Origin: Shinella sp. H4-D48
GTDB taxonomy: Bacteria; Pseudomonadota; Alphaproteobacteria; Rhizobiales; Rhizobiaceae
Length of the DNA: 64,000 nt
Assembly: GCF_022637395.1 (NCBI RefSeq)
Contig: NZ_CP093337.1
Coordinates: 2,812,501-2,876,500, forward strand
Reading direction: 5' to 3'
Part shown: one piece after another, positions 1 through 6,638 of the stretch
Layout: each line of letters opens with the position of its first letter
Position numbering within the stretch: position 1 is the first letter of the stretch
Notes under the pieces: model-generated
Told to the model about the DNA's origin: nothing
Database searches by the model: none
What the model saw: only the letters and a program-made list of their open reading frames with translations
Made by a program: the position numbers and the translations under genes

Positions 1-241
1 AGCCTGCGATCATTACCATCAGGATCAGGCTCGCGACGAGCGCGGCATCAATCAGGCCGAGCATCGCAAGAATCATCTCCGCATCATCATAGACGAACAC
101 GTTCTTTGCGACCTTGATGAACTTCGAAAGAAAGGACAGGGCATAGACGCCCAACGCCGCGACAAGGCCGAGATAGAACACGACCAGCACCCAGCGGCTC
201 GACAGGATGATGCGCTCGACCAGAAGTTCAAGGGATTTCAT
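1..241 (-). CDS. UPF0114 (YqhA-like) membrane protein, partial
   Basis: The first 80 residues are visible; the 3' end lies outside the window. The start is the ATG at 239-241. The protein opens MKSLELLVERIILSSRWVLV and has hydrophobic segments at about residues 15-36 and 56-80, separated by a short polar stretch with FIKVAKNVF and YDDAEMIL. This pattern (RW then a first membrane helix, later LIDAALVASL) is typical of the UPF0114/YqhA family of small inner-membrane proteins of about 160-180 residues, whose function is unknown. A bidirectional hairpin at 320-349 separates it from the next gene. Family call is by pattern recall. Confidence 0.75.
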   Translation of the reverse strand, partial: MKSLELLVERIILSSRWVLVVFYLGLVAALGVYALSFLSKFIKVAKNVFVYDDAEMILAMLGLIDAALVASLILMVMIAG

Positions 242-319
242 CGGTGGGACTCACAGGAATTGAGGGACACCGCGATGACTAGCCAATGCCGATGAAGCCC
301 GCAAGACGGCTTGAAATGC

Positions 320-349
320 AAAAAGCGGCGTCCTTGGACGCCGCTTTTT
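320..349. terminator. Bidirectional rho-independent terminator
   Basis: A perfect 12-bp stem (AAAAAGCGGCGT / ACGCCGCTTTTT) with a 6-nt loop and A and T tracts on both sides. It could end transcripts from either strand; the nearest gene whose 3' end faces it is the DUF1328 gene at 372-536 on the minus strand. Confidence 0.85.
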
Positions 350-371
350 ATTGTCTTAATCCATGTTCGCC

Positions 372-536
372 TTATGCCCTACGGAACAGGCCCGCAATGA
401 GCGAAAGCACCAGAAGGGCAAGGAAGACAAAGAACAGGATCTGCGCGATACCGGCAGAGGCACCGGCGATGCCGCCAAAGCCAAGAAGACCGGCAACGAG
501 TGCGATCACGAGAAAGACGACAGCGTAATAAAGCAT
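372..536 (-). CDS. DUF1328 (YtjA-type) small membrane protein
   Basis: A 54-residue protein, [20 protein letters not shown] at the start and ending [11 protein letters not shown]. It has two hydrophobic helices (about residues 3-25 and 29-50) joined by a [11 protein letters not shown] turn, as in the DUF1328/YtjA family. Members are often stress-induced, but no biochemical role is known. AGGAG-like purines lie just upstream of the ATG at 534-536. A perfect EcfG-type promoter (566-590, minus) sits 30 bp upstream, so general stress control is likely (inference). The terminator at 320-349 follows the gene. Confidence 0.85.
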   Translation of the reverse strand: MLYYAVVFLVIALVAGLLGFGGIAGASAGIAQILFFVFLALLVLSLIAGLFRRA

Positions 537-565
537 TTTCGAACTCCTTCCGTTGATGGCAGGAA

Positions 566-590
566 AACGAAGGCCCTAGAAAAAAGTTCC
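566..590 (-). promoter_or_regulatory. EcfG-type general stress promoter for the DUF1328 gene
   Basis: Read on the minus strand: GGAAC (590-586), 16 nt, then CGTT (569-566). This is an exact match to the GGAAC-N16/17-CGTT consensus recognised by alpha-proteobacterial EcfG/RpoE2-type sigma factors. It lies 30 bp upstream of the DUF1328 start. The nepR/phyR switch that controls such sigma factors is encoded 1 kb away. Confidence 0.75.
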
Positions 591-659
591 GCGCCGATGA
601 CGAACACCACAACTCGGCGCGTGAAAGCGGACTGGTCGATTGCGCCTGTCATATTTTCT

Positions 660-684
660 GGAACAAATTTCGAATTGCGGCGTT
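660..684 (+). promoter_or_regulatory. EcfG-type general stress promoter for the 729-1174 genes
   Basis: GGAAC (660-664), 16 nt, CGTT (681-684) on the plus strand, an exact consensus match, 45 bp upstream of the ATG at 729. It is divergent from the equally perfect promoter at 566-590, with only 69 bp between the two GGAAC elements. Confidence 0.78.
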
Positions 685-728
685 TTCATGCCATCGCTCG
701 ACTGCGTGGGACATGAAAGGACGCATAC

Positions 729-884
729 ATGCTCGGCACCATTCTCCTCGTCATCCTGATCCTTCTTCTGATCGGCGCCCTGCCGAATTGGGGATACAGC
801 CGCAGCTGGGGCTACGGCCCGTCCGGCGGCCTGGGCCTCATCGTCGTCATCCTTCTTATCCTTGTCCTGATGGGACGTATCTGA
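729..884 (+). CDS. DUF3309-family small membrane protein
   Basis: A 51-residue protein beginning MLGTILLVILILLLIGALPN and ending VVILLILVLMGRI. It has two hydrophobic segments around a short WGYSRSWGYGPSGG loop, the hallmark of the DUF3309 family (small hydrophobic proteins common in alpha-proteobacteria, function unknown). GAAAGGA at 715-721 is a plausible ribosome binding site. The lipoprotein gene follows after 29 bp, so the two probably share the EcfG-type promoter at 660-684. Confidence 0.8.
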   Translation: MLGTILLVILILLLIGALPNWGYSRSWGYGPSGGLGLIVVILLILVLMGRI

Positions 885-913
885 CCAAGAAACCCAAGAC
901 CGGAGCCGGAACC

Positions 914-1174
914 ATGAAGAAGACCATAGTAGCCCTCGCCCTCGTGGCCTCGACCATCACGCTTTCCGCATGCAGCCAGACCGAACGCGGCACCGCTATC
1001 GGCGCTGCATCCGGCGCCATTATTGGTGGTGCGGTGACCGGTCGCGCCGGAGGGGCGCTGGTGGGTGCAGCCGTAGGCGGCACCGCCGGATACCTGATCG
1101 CCCGCTCCGACCGTAGCGGCTACTGCGTTTATCGCGACCGTCGCGGCCACCGCTACGAAGCCCGTTGCCGCTGA
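914..1174 (+). CDS. Glycine-zipper lipoprotein
   Basis: An 86-residue protein. Residues 1-19 form a lipoprotein signal peptide ending in the lipobox LSAC, so Cys20 is the likely lipidated residue. After SQTERGTAIG comes a glycine- and alanine-rich stretch (about residues 27-65) with repeated GxxxG spacing, matching the glycine-zipper 2TM (YMGG-like) family. The C-terminal tail is basic with two Cys residues (SGYCVYRDRRGHRYEARC). The upstream frame is open back to 713, but the signal peptide fixes the start at 914, preceded by GGAGCCGGAACC. It probably shares a transcript with the DUF3309 gene and ends at the hairpin 1194-1221. Related proteins are envelope stress proteins; the exact role is unknown. 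Confidence 0.8.
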   Translation: MKKTIVALALVASTITLSACSQTERGTAIGAASGAIIGGAVTGRAGGALVGAAVGGTAGYLIARSDRSGYCVYRDRRGHRYEARCR

Positions 1175-1193
1175 GCCTCATCGCTACGAAAAC

Positions 1194-1221
1194 AAGAAAC
1201 GGGCCTGCCGGCCCGTTTCTT
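1194..1221. terminator. Rho-independent terminator between convergent genes
   Basis: A perfect 12-bp stem (AAGAAACGGGCC / GGCCCGTTTCTT) with loop TGCC, between the lipoprotein gene (plus) and nepR (minus). It probably ends both transcripts, which would make nepR monocistronic. Confidence 0.8.
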
Positions 1222-1251
1222 GGTGTCTGCCATCAGGAACGTTGAATGCCG

Positions 1252-1449
1252 TCAGGACCCGCCCGTTGCCTTGCGCTCTGCTTCGTCGAGCTTCTCCAGA
1301 AGGTCGAGAAGACGGTCCGGCACAGCTTCCGTTTCAATCACGTCATAAAAAGACTTGAGCTTGCGGCCAATCGGGCCGTTGGGGTCGAAGGACGTCGTGT
1401 CCGCGGCAAGGCCATCGGTCTCACTCTTGTTCTTACCGGGCTCGATCAT
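1252..1449 (-). CDS. nepR: NepR-type anti-sigma factor of the general stress response
   Basis: A 65-residue protein. The core at residues 26-59 (IGRKLKSFYDVIETEAVPDR, then LLDLLEKLDEAE) matches the two-helix NepR core that binds EcfG sigma factors and, under stress, phosphorylated PhyR. The N-terminal 25 residues are polar and probably disordered, as in the family. It diverges from phyR at 1599-2399, the usual arrangement. Unusually, no ecfG sigma gene follows it: the 3' side is a terminator (1194-1221) and a convergent lipoprotein gene, so the partner sigma factor must be encoded elsewhere. A candidate EcfG-type promoter is at 1546-1570, suggesting feedback control. Confidence 0.9.
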   Translation of the reverse strand: MIEPGKNKSETDGLAADTTSFDPNGPIGRKLKSFYDVIETEAVPDRLLDLLEKLDEAERKATGGS

Positions 1450-1545
1450 GGTCTTGCTTCCATCGTCTACCGCCCGTTATCTTCCTTTTGCCCAACATTA
1501 CCAATAGTCACTCAGCGCCAGCATGCTACCAATTGGTTTCCGTAT

Positions 1546-1570
1546 AATGAACTCTAGCGGAAACTGTTCC
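1546..1570 (-). promoter_or_regulatory. Candidate EcfG-type promoter for nepR
   Basis: On the minus strand GGAAC (1570-1566), 16 nt, then CATT (1549-1546), one mismatch from the CGTT -10 element. On the plus strand the same stretch contains a perfect TATAAT (1543-1548) that could serve phyR, although no good -35 element is seen at the right distance. Autoregulation of nepR/phyR by the sigma factor is common in this family. Confidence 0.45.
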
Positions 1571-1598
1571 GATGAGGAACACACTCAGGGAGAACGAA

Positions 1599-2399
1599 AT
1601 GTCACTGTCCACCCGTATCGCACCGCATCTCGCCTATTTGAGGCGTTTTTCCCGGGCTGTGACGGGTTCCCAGACATCCGGCGATGCCTATGTGGCCGCC
1701 ATGCTGGAAGCGCTCGTCGCCGATATATCCCTTTATCCGCAGGGCCGTAGCGATCGGAATGCCCTTTACCGGCTCTATTGCACGCTGTTCGAGAACCTCG
1801 ACATCGCGCTGCCGGAAAACACCTCTCCATTCGGCTGGGAGCGGCAGGCCGCGGCCAACCTTGCCAATCTGCCGCCGGCAGAGCGCAAGGCCTTCCTGCT
1901 TGTTGCCGTCGAAGGCTTCGACGTCGCAGAGGGCGCCGATATTCTCGACGTTTCGGAAGAAGAGTTCGCCGCACTTCTGGAAGAAGCGTCCCGCGATATT
2001 TCCAGCCAGGTCGCGACCGATATCATGATCATCGAGGACGAGCCGCTGATCGCCATGGACATCGAGGACATGGTGCGGGGTCTCGGCCACAACGTGACGG
2101 GTATCGCCCGCACGCATGCGGAAGCCGTGGAGCTCTACAATCGTACCGCGCCTAGCATGGTGCTGGCCGATATCCAGCTCGCCGACGGCAGCTCGGGGAT
2201 CGATGCGGTCAACGACATCCTCAAGACCAGCACGATCCCGGTGATCTTCATCACCGCCTTCCCGGAACGCCTGCTGACGGGCGAAAAGCCGGAACCGGCC
2301 TTCCTTGTCACCAAGCCGTTCAATCCGGACATGGTGAAGGCGCTGATCAGTCAGGCCCTGTTCTTCGATGAGCAGTCCCGCCTGTCGAAATCGGCCTGA
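1599..2399 (+). CDS. phyR: PhyR-type response regulator (sigma-mimic anti-anti-sigma factor)
   Basis: A 266-residue protein. Residues 1-125 form the sigma-like domain (region 2 and region 4 mimics); residues 137-260 are a receiver domain with the acidic pair in IIEDEPLIAMD (Glu146, Asp147), the phospho-acceptor Asp191 in VLADIQLADG and the conserved Lys239 in VTKPFNPD. When phosphorylated by a HWE/HisKA2 kinase, PhyR releases its sigma-like domain to bind NepR and free the EcfG sigma factor. An upstream in-frame ATG at 1572 is possible, but AGGGAG at 1587-1592 and the family N-terminus (SLSTRIAPHLAYLRRF) favour 1599. A strong terminator follows at 2416-2443. No cognate kinase is nearby. Confidence 0.93.
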   Translation: MSLSTRIAPHLAYLRRFSRAVTGSQTSGDAYVAAMLEALVADISLYPQGRSDRNALYRLYCTLFENLDIALPENTSPFGWERQAAANLANLPPAERKAFLLVAVEGFDVAEGADILDVSEEEFAALLEEASRDISSQVATDIMIIEDEPLIAMDIEDMVRGLGHNVTGIARTHAEAVELYNRTAPSMVLADIQLADGSSGIDAVNDILKTSTIPVIFITAFPERLLTGEKPEPAFLVTKPFNPDMVKALISQALFFDEQSRLSKSA

Positions 2400-2415
2400 C
2401 ACGACAGGCTCCAAC

Positions 2416-2443
2416 AAAAAGGCCCGCTTGCGCGGGCCTTTTT
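2416..2443. terminator. Rho-independent terminator after phyR
   Basis: A perfect 12-bp stem (AAAAAGGCCCGC / GCGGGCCTTTTT) with loop TTGC and flanking A/T tracts. It lies between convergent phyR and ridA and can serve both. Confidence 0.88.
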
Positions 2444-2465
2444 CATTTCAGTCTCGTTGCCGAAC

Positions 2466-2810
2466 TCAAAGTGCAGCGACGACGATGACTTCGACCAGGT
2501 AATCCGGCGTGGCGAGCTTGGATTCGCCGGTGGCGCGGGCCGGCGTGTGGCCCTGCGGCGCCCAGGCGTCCCAGACGGCGTTCATCTTGGAGAAGTCTGC
2601 CATGTCGGCCAGCCAGATCTGGGCGGAGAGGATGCGGGTCTTGTCAGTTCCGGCAAGCGCCAGCAGGCGGTCCACTTCAGCCAGGGCCTGCTTCGTCTGT
2701 TCGGCAACATCGGAGCCGGCTTCGCCGACCTGACCGGCCAGATATACGGTGCCATTGTGCACGACGGCCTGGCTCATGCGCGGGCCGGTTTCAAAGCGTT
2801 TGATGTCCAT
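2466..2810 (-). CDS. RidA (YjgF/YER057c/UK114) family deaminase
   Basis: A 114-residue protein, the usual RidA length. It starts MDIKRFETGPRMSQAVVHNG and carries the family signatures YLAGQVGE and, near the C-terminus, ARATGES, whose Arg92 matches the substrate carboxylate-binding arginine of RidA. Canonical RidA hydrolyses reactive enamine/imine intermediates made by PLP enzymes; this sequence belongs to the broader Rid family, so the exact substrate is open. It lies 122 bp downstream of the peptide ABC operon on the same strand, but the hairpin at 2899-2923 suggests separate transcription. Confidence 0.85.
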   Translation of the reverse strand: MDIKRFETGPRMSQAVVHNGTVYLAGQVGEAGSDVAEQTKQALAEVDRLLALAGTDKTRILSAQIWLADMADFSKMNAVWDAWAPQGHTPARATGESKLATPDYLVEVIVVAAL

Positions 2811-2898
2811 GTCTCGTTCCTGTCAGGTGTGGGAAATCTGTCCGCAAAAGCGGTAGCCGTCTATACGGGGCCGCCGGCAGCGACGCCAGTGGCAAAAT

Positions 2899-2923
2899 CC
2901 GCCGGCACGGATCCGGCCGGCGG
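2899..2923 (-). terminator. Candidate terminator at the end of the peptide ABC operon
   Basis: A 7-bp GC stem (CCGCCGG / CCGGCGG) around an 11-nt loop, followed on the minus strand by ATTTTG. It lies 9 bp beyond the stop codon of the last operon gene. The T tract is short. Confidence 0.5.
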
Positions 2924-2932
2924 ATTGTCGCG

Positions 2933-3763
2933 TCACGCGACGCGTTTGCGCCGTTCGATCCGGGCGCGAATGGCGTCCACGTCAACGCGAGGCGTCGCGG
3001 CAAACAGCGTCTTGGTGTAATCGTGCTGCGGGTCGTCGAAGACCTGGTCGCGGCTGCCATATTCAACGGCCTCACCGAAATACATCACCATCACATCGTC
3101 GGCGATATGGCGCACGACCGAAAGGTCATGACTGATGAAGACATAGGTCAGCTGGAACTCGTCCTGCAGATCCGCGAGCAGGTTGAGCACCTGCGCCTGC
3201 ACCGACAGATCGAGCGCGGAAACCGGCTCGTCCAGCACCAGAAGGCGTGGATTAAGCATCAGCGCGCGGGCGATGGCCACACGCTGACGCTGGCCCCCGG
3301 AGAACATGTGCGGGTAGCGCCCGTAATGCTTCTCCTCGAGGCCGACCTTCCTGAGCATCGCCATGGCCCGATCGCGCCGCTCACCGGCCGGGACCTTGGT
3401 GTTGATGACCAGCGGCTCGGTGAGGATGTCGCCGATCTTCTTGCGCGGATTGAGCGAACCATAAGGGTTCTGGAAGACGATCTGCACCTTGCTGCGCATT
3501 TCCGGCGTCAGCGGCTCGCTGGCAATGTCGATCCTGCGGCCGTCGATGAGCATTTCGCCCGAGGTGATCGGGTCGATCATCGTGATCATGCGTGCCACGG
3601 TGGACTTGCCGCAGCCGCTTTCGCCGACGATGGCGAGCGTCTTGCCCTGCTCGACCTTGAAGCTCACGCCCTTGACGGCATGAACGGTCTTGGACGGTTT
3701 CAGCATACCGCCGGGGATATGGTAGTCACGCTTCAGATTCTTGGCTTCGAGAACTGGGCTCAT
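2933..3763 (-). CDS. dppF: Peptide ABC transporter ATP-binding protein, DppF type
   Basis: A 276-residue ATPase. Walker A is GESGCGKST near residue 50, the signature is SGGQRQRVAIARAL, Walker B is LLVLDEPVSALD, and the switch His is in FISHDL. The C-terminal part (VEYGSRDQVFDDPQHDYTKT) is the oligopeptide/dipeptide-transporter extension. It energises uptake through DppB/DppC at the inner membrane together with DppD. Its ATG overlaps the stop of dppD by 4 bp (ATGA), so the two are translationally coupled. A longer open frame upstream to 4303 is out of frame with dppD and is not used. Family members carry peptides, nickel or other solutes; the exact substrate cannot be read from the ATPase. Confidence 0.9.
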   Translation of the reverse strand: MSPVLEAKNLKRDYHIPGGMLKPSKTVHAVKGVSFKVEQGKTLAIVGESGCGKSTVARMITMIDPITSGEMLIDGRRIDIASEPLTPEMRSKVQIVFQNPYGSLNPRKKIGDILTEPLVINTKVPAGERRDRAMAMLRKVGLEEKHYGRYPHMFSGGQRQRVAIARALMLNPRLLVLDEPVSALDLSVQAQVLNLLADLQDEFQLTYVFISHDLSVVRHIADDVMVMYFGEAVEYGSRDQVFDDPQHDYTKTLFAATPRVDVDAIRARIERRKRVA

Positions 3764-4614
3764 CGCAAGGCTCCCGCGAAAATCTCGGCGTCGGTCAGCT
3801 TTTCCGTGATCGTCGGCAGGCGTCCGCCCGTTGCGTTTTCCGGCAAAGCTGCCAGAAGGGCCTTGGTGTAGACGCTTTTCGGAGCCGAGAAGAGCGACAG
3901 CACATCCGCTTCCTCTATCTGGCGGCCCTTGTACTGCACGATGACGCGGTCGGCTGTTTCGGCGACAACGCCCATGTCGTGGGTAATGATGATGAGGCCC
4001 ATGCCGTGTTCGGCCTGGAGATTCATCAGGAGGTCGAGGATCTGCTTCTGGATCGTCACGTCGAGCGCGGTGGTCGGCTCGTCGGCGATCAGGAGCTTCG
4101 GATTGCAGGCAAGCGCCGTCGCGATCATTACACGCTGGCACTGACCGCCCGACATCTGGTGCGGGAAGTGGCCGAGGCGCTCTTCCGGGTTCGGAATACC
4201 GACGGACTGGAAGAGTTCGATTGCCCGGTCCCGCCGTGCCTTGCGCGAGAGATCCGTGTGGATACGCAGGACTTCCTCGATCTGGTAACCGACCGTGAAG
4301 CACGGGTTGAGGCTGGCAATCGGTTCCTGGAAGATCATGGCGATGTCCTTGCCGATGATCTTGCGGCGCTCTGCATCCGACATCGCCCGCATGTCACGGC
4401 CGTTGAAGGTCAGAACGTCCGCCGTCACCTTCGCCGTCCAGGGCAGAAGCCCCATGGCGGCGAGCATGGAGACCGACTTGCCCGAACCGGATTCACCAAC
4501 GATGGCGAGAACCTCGCCATCGTCGACCTTGAGCGAGACACCGTCCACGGCGCGGAAGGGGCCGGAGGCCGTCTGGAATTCGACGGTGAGGTTTTTGACT
4601 TCGAGAAGCGACAT
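3760..4614 (-). CDS. dppD: Peptide ABC transporter ATP-binding protein, DppD type
   Basis: A 284-residue ATPase with Walker A GESGSGKS, signature [15 protein letters not shown] (note QCQR rather than the common QRQR), Walker [13 protein letters not shown] and switch His in IITHDM. The extension region [10 protein letters not shown] is typical of the OppD/DppD subfamily. The ATG at 4612-4614 overlaps the dppC stop as TGATG; a GTG one codon earlier is possible but is not needed. The 3' end overlaps dppF by 4 bp. It forms the heterodimeric ATPase with DppF. Confidence 0.9.
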   Translation of the reverse strand: MSLLEVKNLTVEFQTASGPFRAVDGVSLKVDDGEVLAIVGESGSGKSVSMLAAMGLLPWTAKVTADVLTFNGRDMRAMSDAERRKIIGKDIAMIFQEPIASLNPCFTVGYQIEEVLRIHTDLSRKARRDRAIELFQSVGIPNPEERLGHFPHQMSGGQCQRVMIATALACNPKLLIADEPTTALDVTIQKQILDLLMNLQAEHGMGLIIITHDMGVVAETADRVIVQYKGRQIEEADVLSLFSAPKSVYTKALLAALPENATGGRLPTITEKLTDAEIFAGALR

Positions 4615-5522
4615 CACGACCTCTTCAGCTTGGGATCGAGGGCGTCGCGCAGGCCGTCACCCATGAGGTTGATGGCAAGCACGGTGATAAGGATGGCAAG
4701 GCCGGGGAACGTGACGACCCACCAGGCGCGCTGGATGAATTCACGCGCTTCGGCGAGCATCGTGCCCCATTCCGGCGTCGGCGGCTGGGCGCCCATGCCG
4801 AGGAAGCCGAGTGCCGCCGCGTCGAGGATCGCCGCCGAGAAGGCGAGCGTTGCCTGGACGATCAGCGGTGCCAGACAGTTGGGCAAAATGGTCAGGAACA
4901 TCAGGCGCAGCGTGCCCGCGCCGGCGACCTTCGAGCCGACGACATAGTCCTTCGACTTTTCGGTCATCACCGCCGCGCGCGTCAGGCGCACGAAGTGCGG
5001 CTGGTTGACGAGCGAAATGGCGATCATGGCGTTGACCAGGCCCGGTCCCAGAACAGCCACCAGCACGAGCGCCAGCAACAGCGAGGGAAACGCCAGGATG
5101 ATGTCCATGATGCGCATGATGAAGGTGTCGACCTTCCCGCGGAAATAGCCCGCGACGAGACCGATCAGCACGCCCGAGACCACCGACAAAGTGACGACGA
5201 CAAGGCCGATGAACAGCGAGAAGCGCGCGCCGTAGATGATGCGCGAAAGGATGTCGCGCCCGACTGCATCCGTGCCTAGGATGTGCCCCCAACTGCCGCC
5301 CTGCTGGAATACCGGGGGCATGAGGAGAAGGTCACGATTCTGGATGCTCGGACTGTGCGGAGCAACCAAGGGCGCGAAGATCGCCATGAACAGGATAAAG
5401 AGGAAGACAAAGAGGCCGATGACGGCGCCCTTGTTGCGTGAGAAGTAATACCAGAATTCGGAAAGGCCGGAGGGCGGCGTGCCACCCGTCTTGGTTTCGG
5501 CCGTGTTCTGAACGATGCTCAT
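4614..5522 (-). CDS. dppC: Peptide ABC transporter permease, DppC type
   Basis: A 302-residue inner-membrane protein. After a cytoplasmic N-terminus it has a first helix at about residues 32-54, then the binding-protein-dependent transport domain with five more helices. The motif GTDAVGRDILSRIIYGAR precedes the core and the EAA loop is near AAVMTEKSKDYVVGSKVAG. The C-terminal LMGDGLRDALDPKLKRS is a strong OppC/DppC signature. It pairs with DppB to form the pore. Ten bp separate it from dppB; its stop overlaps the dppD start. Confidence 0.92.
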   Translation of the reverse strand: MSIVQNTAETKTGGTPPSGLSEFWYYFSRNKGAVIGLFVFLFILFMAIFAPLVAPHSPSIQNRDLLLMPPVFQQGGSWGHILGTDAVGRDILSRIIYGARFSLFIGLVVVTLSVVSGVLIGLVAGYFRGKVDTFIMRIMDIILAFPSLLLALVLVAVLGPGLVNAMIAISLVNQPHFVRLTRAAVMTEKSKDYVVGSKVAGAGTLRLMFLTILPNCLAPLIVQATLAFSAAILDAAALGFLGMGAQPPTPEWGTMLAEAREFIQRAWWVVTFPGLAILITVLAINLMGDGLRDALDPKLKRS

Positions 5523-5532
5523 GGGCCGTCTC

Positions 5533-6537
5533 CTAGTGCCGGATGCGCGGGTTGATCCAGCCGTAAAGCAGGTCGACCACGAGGTTGACGATCATGATGA
5601 CGCCGGCAATCAGCATCAGGCCACCCTGCACCACGGCATAGTCGCGCTTGAAGACGCTATCGACCATCCACTTGCCGATGCCCGGCCAGGAGAAGATCGA
5701 TTCCGTGAGAATGGCGCCCGCAAGCAGTACGCCGACCTGCAGGCCGATCGTGGTGATGACGGGGATCATGGCATTGCGCAGGGCGTGCACGCCGATCACG
5801 CGGAACGGCGAAAGACCCTTGGCGCGGGCGGTGCGGACATAGTCCTCGCCGAGCACCTCGAGCATGGCCGAACGCGTCTGGCGTGCGATGACCGCCAGCG
5901 GGATCGTCGCCAGCACGGTTGTCGGCAGGATCAGATAGGTCACCGCTGACTTGAAGGCGCCCGCCTGCCCAGAGATCAGGCTGTCGATCAGCATGAACCC
6001 CGTCACCTGCGGGAAGAAGTACATGAAGGATATGCGCCCCGAAACCGGTGTCCAGCCGAGATAGCCGGAGAAGAAGATGATGAGCAGAAGCCCCCACCAG
6101 AAGATCGGCATCGAATATCCGATCAGCGCGACGCCCATGATCGATTGGTCCAGCCAGGTTCCACGCTTCACCGCAGCAAAGACGCCGGCGGGAATGCCGA
6201 GCAGCACCGCGAAAATGATCGCACAGAACGCCAGTTCCAGCGTCGCCGGAAAGAGCTGCAGGAAATCGTCCAGAACCGGGCGCTTGGTCACGATGGACGA
6301 ACCGAAGTCGCCGGTGAGCAGGCCGGTGAGATAATCGAAGTACTGGATGTATATCGGCCGATCGAGCCCCAGCTGGTGCATGATCTGGGTATGCCGTTCC
6401 GGCGACATCACGCGTTCGCCCGACATCAGCATGACCGGGTCGCCCGGCAGAAGTCGAATGAAGGAGAACGCGATGATCGATACCCCGAGGAACGTGGGTA
6501 TCAGGACGGCGAGCCGTCCGAAGATAAAGCGAAACAT
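5533..6537 (-). CDS. dppB: Peptide ABC transporter permease, DppB type
   Basis: A 334-residue permease beginning MFRFIFGRLAVLIPTFLGVS, the classic OppB/DppB opening. It has about six membrane helices, the EAA loop at EVLGEDYVRTARAKGLSPFR, and the C-terminal VDLLYGWINPRIRH. The frame is open further upstream, but that part runs through a hairpin; the ATG at 6535-6537, preceded by AAGGGATTGGCTCCC, fits the family start. It is the first gene after the intercistronic hairpin at 6563-6596 and heads dppBCDF. Confidence 0.92.
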   Translation of the reverse strand: MFRFIFGRLAVLIPTFLGVSIIAFSFIRLLPGDPVMLMSGERVMSPERHTQIMHQLGLDRPIYIQYFDYLTGLLTGDFGSSIVTKRPVLDDFLQLFPATLELAFCAIIFAVLLGIPAGVFAAVKRGTWLDQSIMGVALIGYSMPIFWWGLLLIIFFSGYLGWTPVSGRISFMYFFPQVTGFMLIDSLISGQAGAFKSAVTYLILPTTVLATIPLAVIARQTRSAMLEVLGEDYVRTARAKGLSPFRVIGVHALRNAMIPVITTIGLQVGVLLAGAILTESIFSWPGIGKWMVDSVFKRDYAVVQGGLMLIAGVIMIVNLVVDLLYGWINPRIRH

Positions 6538-6562
6538 GGGAGCCAATCCCTTCTTATTTTTG

Positions 6563-6596
6563 AAAAACCGGCGGCCCGAAAATCTCGGGCCGCCGG
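6563..6596 (-). terminator. Intercistronic hairpin between dppA and dppB
   Basis: A perfect 12-bp stem (CCGGCGGCCCGA / TCGGGCCGCCGG) with a 5-nt loop, followed on the minus strand by TTTTTC. It looks like a partial terminator that would keep dppA mRNA more abundant than dppBCDF mRNA. Similar hairpins follow the other two binding-protein genes in this window. Confidence 0.75.
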
Positions 6597-6638
6597 CCAT
6601 TGCACGCTCTTTGCGGCGTGCCGTTCTTCCGTGCGATC

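Noticed and set aside
2933-4303. A 456-residue version of the DppF ATPase
   Set aside because: The first 180 residues are dppD sequence read in another frame; the true start overlaps the dppD stop at 3763.
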